A stretch of 17,453 bases of DNA from Chryseobacterium sp. (GTDB lineage Bacteria > Bacteroidota > Bacteroidia > Flavobacteriales > Weeksellaceae), in contig JASLCD010000403.1 of NCBI GenBank assembly GCA_030146295.1, positions 1 through 17,453 of the forward strand, written 5' to 3'. The notes below the pieces were generated by a model that worked only from the letters and a program-made list of their open reading frames with translations, had not been told where the DNA came from and did no database searches. Both the position numbers and the translations under genes were made by a program. Shown piece after piece: positions 1-6,192 of this stretch (positions are counted from its first letter, which is position 1; each line of letters opens with the position of its first letter).

Positions 1-609
1 AAACAAAAATACTTCCTGTATGCCTATTTGGGATTAAGTGCTATTTCTTTAGGCGTAGCATGGATGATCTCCCATAATGTTTTTATATTTTTTGTAGTCT
101 ATCAGTTTTTTATGTGGTTGTACAGCCACAAACTGAGCCGGATACTGATCTTAAACAACTTTACCTTTGTAAGCCTTACGTTATATCCATTTTTTGGAAT
201 GATGGTCTATTATGAAACTTTTTCAAAGAAGGTATTTTTGATGGCGGTCTTCCTGTTTCTGATCCTTTTATGTATTGATATTGTAAAAGATACCCTTACA
301 AAAACCGTTGATAAAACATTTGGATATATTACCATTCCCAATTATTTTAAAGGCAGAAATACAAAAATTATTTTAATCTCCCTATTGCTTATTATGATGG
401 CCGTTTCTATGAAAATTATTACCAAAACCGGAATTTCCGGATTTATGGCATATTACTTTTCCGGAGGGCTGCTAGTCATGATTTTCTGTATCTATCTTTT
501 TTTAAATTCAACCAGAAGGAGTAACTTTCTTATTCTGAATGTATTACGGTTCTGGGTTTTTGTAGGAATTATTGCCATGCTTTTAAATGGAATAGAGCAT
601 AAATTGTAA
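1..609 (+). CDS. UbiA-family prenyltransferase, C-terminal part (5' end outside window)
   Basis: The reading frame is open from the first base, so the gene starts upstream; 202 codons are visible. The product is an integral membrane protein of almost continuous hydrophobic segments. The polar loop D-I-V-K-D followed six residues later by another Asp, then G-Y-I-T-I-P, matches the second Asp-rich motif of UbiA prenyltransferases, which bind a prenyl diphosphate through Mg2+ and move the prenyl group to an aromatic or glycerol-phosphate acceptor. The segment L-Y-S-H-K-L-S-R before it also resembles the family. The first Asp-rich motif would lie in the missing part, so the acceptor cannot be named. 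A TTG at 28 could be read as a start, but it would cut the fold; the longer frame is preferred. The family call rests on motif shape only. Confidence 0.65.
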   Translation, partial: KQKYFLYAYLGLSAISLGVAWMISHNVFIFFVVYQFFMWLYSHKLSRILILNNFTFVSLTLYPFFGMMVYYETFSKKVFLMAVFLFLILLCIDIVKDTLTKTVDKTFGYITIPNYFKGRNTKIILISLLLIMMAVSMKIITKTGISGFMAYYFSGGLLVMIFCIYLFLNSTRRSNFLILNVLRFWVFVGIIAMLLNGIEHKL

Positions 610-617
610 AAAAAATC

Positions 618-648
618 TTTAAATAAACTGAGGTTATTATTACATTTG
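618..648 (+). promoter_or_regulatory. Bacteroidota-type promoter for proline dehydrogenase
   Basis: TACATTTG at 641-648 matches the -7 consensus TAnnTTTG exactly. At the -33 position only a weak TTT (618-620) lies 20 bp upstream. The implied transcription start near 653 gives a leader of about 20 nt before the ATG at 673. No terminator separates the upstream gene, so read-through is also possible. Confidence 0.5.
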
Positions 649-672
649 CATAATTAAATTTAATAAATAGGA

Positions 673-1842
673 ATGCCCATTTTTAATGATACTAAAGTCG
701 CATTTGCAGACAAGTCTGATGCACAATTGAGAAAGGCTTACTGGATGTTTAAAATGATTGAACAGCCTGCTCTTACAAGCCTTGGAACATCTGTCCTGAA
801 TTTTACAGTACACAACAACTTTCCTTTCGTTACCGGAATTGTCAAAAATACGTTATTTGAGCAGTTCTGTGGAGGTGAAACCCGTGAGGAAAGCATGAAA
901 GTTGTGAAACAGCTGTTCAAAAGAGGAGTTGGAAGTATTTTCGATTACTCTATTGAAGGGAAAGAAGATGAAGAAACTTTTGATGCGGTTTGCAAAGAAA
1001 TTAAGGATATTGTTAGATTCTCTGTGGGAAATCCAGCTATTCCTTTTATCGTATTCAAGCCTACAGCTTTCGGAAGAATTGATCTTTATGAAGCAGTGGG
1101 GAAAGGGGCTGAGCTTACTACCAGCCAGAAAGAAGAATGGGAAAGAGTGGTAAAAAGATTTGATGAAGTATGCAGTCTTTGCCATGAAAATGATAAAAAA
1201 GTAATGGTAGATGCTGAAGAAACCTGGATGCAGGATGCAGCAGATCACCTTTGCGAAGAGATGATGGAGAAGTATAACCAGCAAAAGCCTATCGTTTGGA
1301 ATACCATCCAGATGTACAGAACAGGAAGACTGGAATATATGGAAGCTAATCTTCAGAGAGCAAGAGAGAAAAATTACTTCATCGGTTATAAAATTGTTCG
1401 TGGTGCTTATATGGAAAAAGAAAGAGCCAGAGCAGCCGAAAAAGGATATGCAGATCCTATCCAGCCAAGCAAAGATGCTTCAGATAAGAACTACAATGCA
1501 GGAATCGACTTTGTTATGAATCATCTGGATAAAGTTTCAGCCTTCTTTGGAACCCATAACGAAATCTCTTCAGAGCTGATTATGGATAAAATGAAAGCAA
1601 AATCTTTAGAAACTGACAATCCACACGTTTATTTCGGACAACTTTACGGAATGAGTGATAATATTACCTTCTTCCTGTCCAATAAAGGCTATAATGTGGC
1701 TAAATATCTTCCATATGGACCTGTGAAGGATGTTGTTCCCTATCTGACGAGAAGAGCCAGAGAAAATACCTCTGTAGCCGGGCAAACCGGAAGAGAGCTG
1801 GGACTTATCAAAAAAGAACTGGAAAGAAGAAAGAAACAATAA
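673..1842 (+). CDS. Proline dehydrogenase (FAD-dependent)
   Basis: This 389-aa protein oxidises L-proline to pyrroline-5-carboxylate with FAD and feeds electrons to the quinone pool, the first step of proline catabolism. It matches monofunctional proline dehydrogenases. Visible signatures are R-G-A-Y-M-E-K-E at residue 243 onward, G-T-H-N-E at 293-297, F-G-Q-L-Y-G-M-S-D-N, Y-G-P-V-K-D-V-V-P-Y, and the C-terminal R360-R361-A-R-E364-N that corresponds to the Arg-Arg-x-x-Glu that holds the substrate carboxylate in PutA. There is no signal peptide; the enzyme is expected on the inner face of the membrane. The P5C dehydrogenase half found in bifunctional PutA is absent and is not in the window. 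The start is the first ATG downstream of a TAnnTTTG box. A strong terminator follows 24 bp after the stop, so it is probably transcribed alone or as the last gene of its unit. Confidence 0.93.
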   Translation: MPIFNDTKVAFADKSDAQLRKAYWMFKMIEQPALTSLGTSVLNFTVHNNFPFVTGIVKNTLFEQFCGGETREESMKVVKQLFKRGVGSIFDYSIEGKEDEETFDAVCKEIKDIVRFSVGNPAIPFIVFKPTAFGRIDLYEAVGKGAELTTSQKEEWERVVKRFDEVCSLCHENDKKVMVDAEETWMQDAADHLCEEMMEKYNQQKPIVWNTIQMYRTGRLEYMEANLQRAREKNYFIGYKIVRGAYMEKERARAAEKGYADPIQPSKDASDKNYNAGIDFVMNHLDKVSAFFGTHNEISSELIMDKMKAKSLETDNPHVYFGQLYGMSDNITFFLSNKGYNVAKYLPYGPVKDVVPYLTRRARENTSVAGQTGRELGLIKKELERRKKQ

Positions 1843-1865
1843 TATTGTTCTTATTATACCTATCA

Positions 1866-1891
1866 GGCCTGCAGATTTGCGGGCCTTTTTG
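1866..1891 (+). terminator. Rho-independent terminator after proline dehydrogenase
   Basis: GGCCTGCA (1866-1873) pairs with TGCGGGCC (1878-1885) around the loop GATT, with one G-T wobble, followed by five T. It closes the upstream unit and makes the next promoter at 2023 independent. Confidence 0.85.
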
Positions 1892-2022
1892 CTGGAATCA
1901 GCTTCAATACAGAAACTCCGTTCATTTCGGAAGGGTCAGCCTCGGGATTACAAATCCAAATTAATGATAATGAATATAATTATTATTTATATTAATTATA
2001 TGTTAAAATAATATGATTTTTA

Positions 2023-2053
2023 TTGCTGATCTGATTTTAAATAATTATATTTG
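2023..2053 (+). promoter_or_regulatory. Strong Bacteroidota-type promoter in a spacer without an annotated gene
   Basis: TTG at 2023-2025, 20 bp of spacing, then TATATTTG at 2046-2053: both elements and the spacing match the TTG-N17-23-TAnnTTTG consensus. Transcription would begin near 2058. The only things downstream before the terminator at 2281 are a 27-codon ORF and a structured RNA stretch. Confidence 0.6.
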
Positions 2054-2057
2054 ATAA

Positions 2058-2312
2058 AGCCATAAAAAACCAATGCATGAAAATGTTTTCATTTACCGTT
2101 AGAATACTGCCCTTTAACAAAATCTCTCCGCTACAACCAACAGCAGTATTACCCTTATAAATAGCCGAAATTATAAAAACATATTGCAGGATAGATGATC
2201 AATCTGATCGTCCAGATATCCTATCCAATATCAAAAACAAATAAAGCAATAGCTTTAGTTTTCTTCTTCAAATATTTTTTAACCTGATCATTTTCCTTGA
2301 TCAGGTTTTTAT
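2058..2312 (+). ncRNA. Candidate small transcript (sRNA or small-protein mRNA), about 255 nt
   Basis: The stretch is bounded by a consensus promoter (2023-2053) and a strong hairpin terminator (2281-2310 plus T tract), and it is isolated from the proline dehydrogenase unit by the terminator at 1866. Inside, GGATAG (2189-2194) pairs with CTATCC (2221-2226), and ATGATC (2195-2200) pairs with GATCGT (2206-2211) around the loop AATCT, with a 9-nt bulge on the 3' side. This suggests a stable RNA element. A 27-codon ORF lies at its 5' end. It resembles no RNA family known to me. It converges on the XRE gene, whose stop codon is at 2316-2318, so read-through would be antisense to that gene's 3' end. 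Expression is inferred only from these signals. Confidence 0.4.
2077..2160 (+). CDS. Possible 27-aa small protein, unrecognised
   Basis: An ATG about 19 nt after the inferred transcription start opens a 27-codon frame ending in TAA. The product starts MKMFSFTVRILPF, is hydrophobic to basic at the N terminus, and ends P-L-Q-P-T-A-V-L-P-L with no acidic residue. There is no Shine-Dalgarno sequence, but few genes in this window have one. No family is recognised. A second ATG at 2073 gives only nine codons. With so short a frame, coding is a guess supported only by position just behind a promoter. Confidence 0.2.
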   Translation: MKMFSFTVRILPFNKISPLQPTAVLPL

Positions 2313-2314
2313 TT
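2281..2314 (+). terminator. Rho-independent terminator (plus strand)
   Basis: AACCTGATCA (2281-2290) and TGATCAGGTT (2298-2307) form a perfect 10-bp stem around TTTTCCT, followed by T-rich sequence. On the minus strand the stem is followed by A, not T, so it does not suit the converging XRE gene. It fits a plus-strand transcript from the 2023 promoter. Confidence 0.75.
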
Positions 2315-2315
2315 T

Positions 2316-2852
2316 TTAAGGCTCAAAACTCTCAAATTTTCCGTTTTCATAGAACAAAACGATACGTTTTATCTTATTGTTCTGATTACCAAGTATTTGC
2401 CCTAATAATTGATCGCCTGGATTTTCTAATCGCTGAGATTCGGATATTTTTTCCCAGGCTTTATCCTGGGCCGGTATAAGCGATTCTCCAGGACTTGGTT
2501 TCGGGGCTTCCATTTCCGTTTCGTGGCTTCCGAATTCATCATCGTCATTTATCATGGTGAATAAGTCGGGGAGAGGAGTTGTTTTTATTTTTTCCTCTTC
2601 AGGATTTTCCTCATGAATTTCTGTTTCGGGCAGCTGGGATTTCAGCATCTCACCGTCACCGGTTACCAGCCAGTCCCACTGAAGTTCCGGGAAACGGGAT
2701 TTTATTTTTATGATAAATTCAAGAGACGGTTTATTTCTTCCCGATGTAATATGTGAAATGGATGAACGCTGTACATCAATCTCATCAGCAAACTCAGAAG
2801 GAGTAAGGTGAGAGTACTCTATAATTTTGGAAATTCTTTCATTTAAACTCAT
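2316..2852 (-). CDS. XRE-family helix-turn-helix transcriptional regulator
   Basis: The 178-aa protein has an N-terminal XRE/Cro-type DNA-binding domain at about residues 1-66: helix 2 in T-P-S-E-F-A-D-E-I, recognition helix in R-S-S-I-S-H-I-T-S-G-R-N-K-P, then the typical L-E-F-I-I-K-I and W-D-W-L-V-T-G-D-G. An acidic low-complexity linker (about 75-125) follows. The C terminus K-R-I-V-L-F-Y-E-N-G-K-F-E-S-F-E-P resembles the tail of XRE proteins widespread in Flavobacteriia. There is no peptidase or LexA/CI-type cleavage domain, so it is probably a stable repressor or organiser. It is divergent from the M14 gene across a spacer full of TTACA-N2-TGTAA dyads, and two dyads form its own -33 and -7 boxes, which points to autoregulation. 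The ATG at 2852 lies about 20 nt from the inferred transcription start. Its true ligand or signal is not visible. Confidence 0.85.
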   Translation of the reverse strand: MSLNERISKIIEYSHLTPSEFADEIDVQRSSISHITSGRNKPSLEFIIKIKSRFPELQWDWLVTGDGEMLKSQLPETEIHEENPEEEKIKTTPLPDLFTMINDDDEFGSHETEMEAPKPSPGESLIPAQDKAWEKISESQRLENPGDQLLGQILGNQNNKIKRIVLFYENGKFESFEP

Positions 2853-2876
2853 AAAAATAAGCCTTTAATTATTTTA

Positions 2877-2907
2877 CAAATGTAACTCATATAATTTACA
2901 AATGCAA
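2877..2907 (-). promoter_or_regulatory. Promoter of the XRE gene, made of two operator dyads
   Basis: On the minus strand TTG (complement of 2905-2907), 20 bp, then TACATTTG (complement of 2877-2884) is an exact TTG-N20-TAnnTTTG promoter. The -7 box lies inside the perfect dyad 2874-2885 and the -33 box inside the dyad 2896-2907, so a protein bound to either dyad would block RNA polymerase. The leader to the ATG at 2852 would be about 20 nt. Confidence 0.65.
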
Positions 2908-3792
2908 AATACAAATGTAAATTAATGAAAATATTACTTGTATACATTTGTAACCTACATGCAATTGTTTTTAAATCAATGAATTATAGTTAAATTACAA
3001 TTGTATTGAGCTATTCTACCCGTCTTTTAGACAACGCACCAGCGCTCATCAGGATTATCCTATTATTCACTTATCGGGCCTTGTTATTAGTTTATAAATG
3101 TAAATTATCGTGTTTTCAAAGGCTATTTTGTCCCTTAAACGACTTCCTTTTTCCTGTTTACATCATTAATCTTCTTAATGTATATTTCTGGAGTCAAAAT
3201 ATCGATAAATCCCTATTTTAAGCCATGTAAAGCGTATTTTATAGGTGTTACATAGGTAAATTACCGATGTAAATACCCGTATTTCAATCGATATAGCTCT
3301 TTTTTGCAGTCAATTTAGACGGATAATACAAAATTATGTCTATGGTTTGGATAATTGATCCTAAAAAACAGTCATTGGCTAAAATTCTGATGCAAACCTT
3401 TATTTTTAAAGGCATTTACATTTGTATATTTAAGTGAACAACAAAGTTTTCCACAAAATATATGTTTGATAAAATAACCCCTAAATGGCTAAAAACGGCC
3501 TTTTTTACACTTCAAGCATTATTACAAATGCAATTTAATTAAACTTCATAACTCATTGATTATGTGTTTTTTAAATGTACTTATTTAAATTATTCGCAAT
3601 CCACAATTTTACTAACAGACAATATGTCATTCGATGCTGTTTAATATTGTTACAGATGTTAATAACTCCCAACACATAAAAAGTAAGCATATTTAAAATT
3701 TGTAAACACGTTTTGATTTGCGTGTCAAATGTAAATTATTTGATTTTGGTTATATTTACAAATGTTAATTTAAGTTTCTGCCTAAAAATGGT

Positions 3793-3800
3793 TAAATTTG
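3793..3800 (+). promoter_or_regulatory. Likely -7 box for the M14 carboxypeptidase gene
   Basis: TAAATTTG matches TAnnTTTG. No TTG lies at the correct -33 distance, so it may be weak or need an activator. The last operator dyad (3756-3767) sits just upstream of the -33 position, and the inferred start near 3806 leaves an 18-nt leader to the ATG at 3824. Confidence 0.45.
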
Positions 3801-3823
3801 ATTCCTGTAAATTATTTCTCAAG

Positions 3824-4933
3824 ATGAATTTTGAACAAATCTATTCTCAGACACCCAATTTCTCAAATCGCTATATTTCCCCTGAAAAATTATTTTCTTA
3901 CCTACAGAGCAATCTCAGCGATTATATTCAGAAGATCGGAACATCCTATTTAGATAAGCCTATTTATCGCTTGACTATTGGAACCGGAAATATTCAGGTG
4001 CTGGCCTGGTCGCAAATGCACGGTAATGAATCCAACGCAACTCATGCCATGCTGGACCTTTTGGAGAGCCTTGATAAAGCTCCGGAAATGAAAGACGATT
4101 TGTTCAGCAAAATACAGCTTGACTTTATTTTCATGCTGAATCCGGACGGATCTGAAAGATGGACAAGACTGAATGCTGCCGATATTGATCTGAACAGGGA
4201 TTTTCATAACGAAGCCAGTAAAGAGATTAAGTTTCTGAAAAATGCAGCAGCTTCAAAGAAATATGATTATGCACTAAACCTTCATGAGCAGAGAACCATT
4301 TTTACCACCGACGGTATTCATCCTGCTACACTTTCCTTCCTGGCGCCTTCCGAAAATGTAGAGCGTACCATTACTGAAAACAGAAAAAAATGTATGGCAG
4401 TGATCGGAAATGTATACAACCATTTGAAGGAAATGATCCCCAATCAGATCGGAAGATACTCTGATGAATTTTACCCTACTTCCACAGGAGATAATTTCAT
4501 CAAAGCCGGAATGCCTACTATTTTATTTGAAGGCGGACACTTTGTAGATGACTACACCAGAAAAGGAACCAGAAAATACTATACAATTGCTCTTTATTAT
4601 GCACTGAAGGCAATCAGTGAATTGAACTCTGATATTACAGGCTGGGAAACGTATCTGAACATCCCCGAAAATCAGGAAACGCATTATGATATCATTTACA
4701 GAAACGTAAGACTGAATACAGAACATGAATGTATTTTGGATATAGCAGTTCAGTACAGGGAGATCAAAGAAGAGGGGAAAGATGACATCTCTTTTATCCC
4801 TTTTGTAATGGAGGCGGGAGACGTAAAGAAAAGAAAAGGCTGGCTGGAAATAGACTGCACCGGAAAGAAATTTATTTCTGCTACTAAATATCCTAAACTG
4901 GATTCCGTGGTGGATTTTAAAATTGAAGATTAA
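3824..4933 (+). CDS. M14-family zinc carboxypeptidase
   Basis: A 369-aa metallopeptidase of the M14 carboxypeptidase family, which removes C-terminal residues or cleaves amide bonds in peptides or peptidoglycan. Zinc ligands appear as H66-x-x-E69 (in M-H-G-N-E-S) and H154 (L-N-L-H-E-Q). Substrate-contact motifs are N-P-D-G at 106-109 and D-L-N-R-D-F at 122-127, and the catalytic Glu is E236 in F-E-G-G-H-F. All key residues are therefore present. The frame is open further upstream to 3713, but those codons cover operator dyads and the promoter. The ATG at 3824, 18 nt after the inferred transcription start, gives a natural N terminus (MNFEQIYSQ). No signal peptide is visible, so it is probably cytoplasmic; the substrate is unknown. 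A small secreted-protein gene follows after 44 bp, probably in the same transcript. Confidence 0.85.
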   Translation: MNFEQIYSQTPNFSNRYISPEKLFSYLQSNLSDYIQKIGTSYLDKPIYRLTIGTGNIQVLAWSQMHGNESNATHAMLDLLESLDKAPEMKDDLFSKIQLDFIFMLNPDGSERWTRLNAADIDLNRDFHNEASKEIKFLKNAAASKKYDYALNLHEQRTIFTTDGIHPATLSFLAPSENVERTITENRKKCMAVIGNVYNHLKEMIPNQIGRYSDEFYPTSTGDNFIKAGMPTILFEGGHFVDDYTRKGTRKYYTIALYYALKAISELNSDITGWETYLNIPENQETHYDIIYRNVRLNTEHECILDIAVQYREIKEEGKDDISFIPFVMEAGDVKKRKGWLEIDCTGKKFISATKYPKLDSVVDFKIED

Positions 4934-4977
4934 AATATTTCCCGTAAACTCCATTATGAAACAAAAGAATTAATCAT

Positions 4978-5379
4978 ATGAAAAATTTTCTGACATTCAT
5001 TTTGCTGATGAGTATGGGACTCCCTTTGCTGGCACAAAATCAATCAACCATTCCCTATAAAGCCAATGACAGTGTAATGGTAACAGTAGTTCTTCGCCAT
5101 TTACAGGAAAACCCGGTAGATTCTATCCAGACCAGAGTGATGAAACAAAAATTTTATCAGAAGCTCAGCAAAAGCCACTCGCGCATTGTGTCCTGGAATG
5201 TAGTGATGGGAATAGGGCAGATTATTACTTTAAGATTCAAACCCGAGTATACAAGAGAAGTGAATCAGGTATTTGAAAGCGGAGCCTGGGGCGGATTCAA
5301 AACAGAGTTTTATCCTTCCTATGATTTCCTTCCGATTTATCCGGTGATGCTTGAAAAAGAAAAGAAAATGAGTAAATAA
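4978..5379 (+). CDS. Small secreted protein of unknown function
   Basis: A 133-aa protein with a clear signal peptide (MKNFLTFILLMSMGLPLLAQ, cleavage probably after L-L-A at about residue 19), so exported to the periplasm or beyond. The mature part holds about 110 residues with no Cys, mixed charge, and a W-G-G-F motif near residue 104. No domain family is recognised. It lies 44 bp after the M14 peptidase gene with no terminator or convincing promoter between, so co-transcription is likely. The shared transcript does not by itself reveal a function. A strong bidirectional terminator follows. The start is the ATG that begins the signal peptide. Confidence 0.7.
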   Translation: MKNFLTFILLMSMGLPLLAQNQSTIPYKANDSVMVTVVLRHLQENPVDSIQTRVMKQKFYQKLSKSHSRIVSWNVVMGIGQIITLRFKPEYTREVNQVFESGAWGGFKTEFYPSYDFLPIYPVMLEKEKKMSK

Positions 5380-5404
5380 AATCATCAGATTAATACGATC
5401 TCAT

Positions 5405-5439
5405 AAAAAACGTTCTCAAAATATTTTGAGAACGTTTTT
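5405..5439. terminator. Bidirectional terminator between convergent genes
   Basis: AACGTTCTCAAAAT (5409-5422) and ATTTTGAGAACGTT (5423-5436) are a perfect 14-bp palindrome flanked by an A run on the left and a T run on the right. It can end transcription both from the M14 operon and from the DUF4920 gene. Confidence 0.85.
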
Positions 5440-5506
5440 ATATGGTTTTCCTATTTTTTCTGAAATTAGAATAATATTCAGATTGTAGAAGTAAGAACGG
5501 TACATC

Positions 5507-5538
5507 CAATAGGAATGGGCTTTAGCCAAAACCTAATT
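5507..5538. repeat. REP-like palindromic element, short variant
   Basis: ATAGGAATGGGCTTTAGCC joined to AAAACCTAA. The left part matches ATAGGAACGGGCTTTAACCC at 10218-10236 and the right part matches TTTTAGCCAAAACCTA at 10265-10280. It reads like the two hairpins of the longer copy fused by deletion of the middle. It lies between convergent genes. Confidence 0.5.
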
Positions 5539-5552
5539 TCAGAATATAAAGG

Positions 5553-6050
5553 TTAGTTAATGACTTTAATTCCGTTAGCTACAAACCTGATTTCTTCTTT
5601 AGGTTGTGTAATAGCATCAATTTCAGCTTGTGGTTTTTTAGCATCTTCTGCATAATGCTTCTGCTCGTTCACAGAAGTTACTTTTCTTTCTGCATTACCT
5701 TCCAGTACTACGTTTTTACCCTTTAAAGCGGTAGGAACAAAGAAAGCATAGTCTTTCATCTTTACAAAAAACTTAGAATTGTCCTCTGTCTGGATCGTAA
5801 GCCAGCATCCTTTTTTATCACAGACATCCGTTACCTTTCCTTTAACAGCTACATTTTCAACTTTTTTGTTGTCTTTTTTAAGCTGTTTATTTAGTTTATC
5901 TACTGTGATCGCTTTAGATTCAGCAGATGAAGTTACCTGACCTCCGTACGTATCACCTACCAAAGCCTTTCCTTCCGGTGGTCCGGATTGAGCAAATGCT
6001 AATGAAGAAGCCATTAAACCTGCCCCTAATAATATTGCTTTAAATTTCAT
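5553..6050 (-). CDS. DUF4920-domain secreted protein
   Basis: A 165-aa protein with a signal peptide (MKFKAILLGAGLMASSLAFA then Q). The mature part has the DUF4920 pattern: V-C-D-K-K-G-C-W-L, F-V-K-M-K-D-Y-A-F-F-V-P, G-K-N-V-V-L-E-G, an H-Y-A-E-D-A near the end, and a final F-V-A-N-G-I-K-V. DUF4920 has no established biochemical role; the two Cys of C-D-K-K-G-C could form a disulfide or bind metal. An upstream ATG at 6068 in the same frame would add six residues, but the inferred promoter box lies over it (6066-6073), so the ATG at 6050, which starts a normal signal peptide, is chosen. The gene stands alone, divergent from the permease gene and closed by the 5405-5439 terminator. Confidence 0.82.
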   Translation of the reverse strand: MKFKAILLGAGLMASSLAFAQSGPPEGKALVGDTYGGQVTSSAESKAITVDKLNKQLKKDNKKVENVAVKGKVTDVCDKKGCWLTIQTEDNSKFFVKMKDYAFFVPTALKGKNVVLEGNAERKVTSVNEQKHYAEDAKKPQAEIDAITQPKEEIRFVANGIKVIN

Positions 6051-6065
6051 GTTTAATATTTTTTC

Positions 6066-6073
6066 CAAAAATA
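6066..6073 (-). promoter_or_regulatory. -7 box for the DUF4920 gene
   Basis: The complement reads TATTTTTG, an exact TAnnTTTG. No TTG is found at the -33 position. The start of transcription would be near 6060, leaving about 10 nt before the ATG at 6050. Confidence 0.4.
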
Positions 6074-6168
6074 CTAATTAATATCGAATCATAACCGATT
6101 TAAAAATGATAAAAAACAGCTGTTTAAAGGATTTTTCAATAAAATTCAAAATCAATCGGAGATTTGAT

Positions 6169-6176
6169 TATATTTG
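6169..6176 (+). promoter_or_regulatory. -7 box for the amino acid permease gene
   Basis: TATATTTG is an exact TAnnTTTG match. Only TTC stands near the -33 position. The inferred start near 6182 leaves a leader of about 11 nt to the ATG at 6193. Confidence 0.45.
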
Positions 6177-6192
6177 AACCCTATACTTGACT

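Larger units (their letters stand above)
2853..3823. promoter_or_regulatory. Long divergent regulatory region with a TTACA-N2-TGTAA operator array
   Basis: This 971-bp AT-rich region between two divergent genes has no convincing gene. It holds one perfect TTACA-N2-TGTAA dyad (2874-2885) and eleven with a single mismatch, starting at 2896, 2909, 2942, 2995, 3092, 3248, 3261, 3416, 3522, 3650 and 3756. Weaker two-mismatch copies start at 3158, 3694 and 3723. A rough hand estimate with 35% each A and T expects about 0.1 copies with at most one mismatch in this length. The copies are densest near the XRE promoter and continue to the M14 promoter. The natural candidate binder is the adjacent XRE protein, but that is inference. 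The function of so many spread sites, whether looping, a nucleoprotein complex or titration, is unknown. Confidence 0.7.

Noticed and set aside
853..1284. Minus-strand open frame of 143 codons opposite proline dehydrogenase
   Set aside because: It is the antisense shadow of a well-conserved enzyme; the translation has no recognisable domain.
3006..3221. A 71-codon open frame inside the operator-array region
   Set aside because: It begins over an operator dyad, covers another, has no promoter or family resemblance, and its composition is like the surrounding non-coding AT-rich DNA.
3486..3508. Terminator-like GGCT...GGCC with a T run
   Set aside because: The stem has only four pairs with one wobble, and no plus-strand gene ends there.
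2853..3823. Replication origin or CRISPR array in the repeat-rich spacer
   Set aside because: There are no clustered DnaA boxes and no dnaA or dnaN neighbour. The repeats are 12-bp dyads with irregular spacing, not the 25-45-bp repeats with equal spacers of CRISPR.
3713..3823. Longer N terminus of the M14 peptidase starting at 3713
   Set aside because: These codons cover operator dyads and the TAAATTTG promoter box; the extra segment is unlike the family N terminus and gives no proper signal peptide.
4523..4954. Minus-strand open frame of 143 codons opposite the M14 gene
   Set aside because: Shadow of the coding strand; it runs through the region coding for the catalytic Glu and has no promoter or family match.
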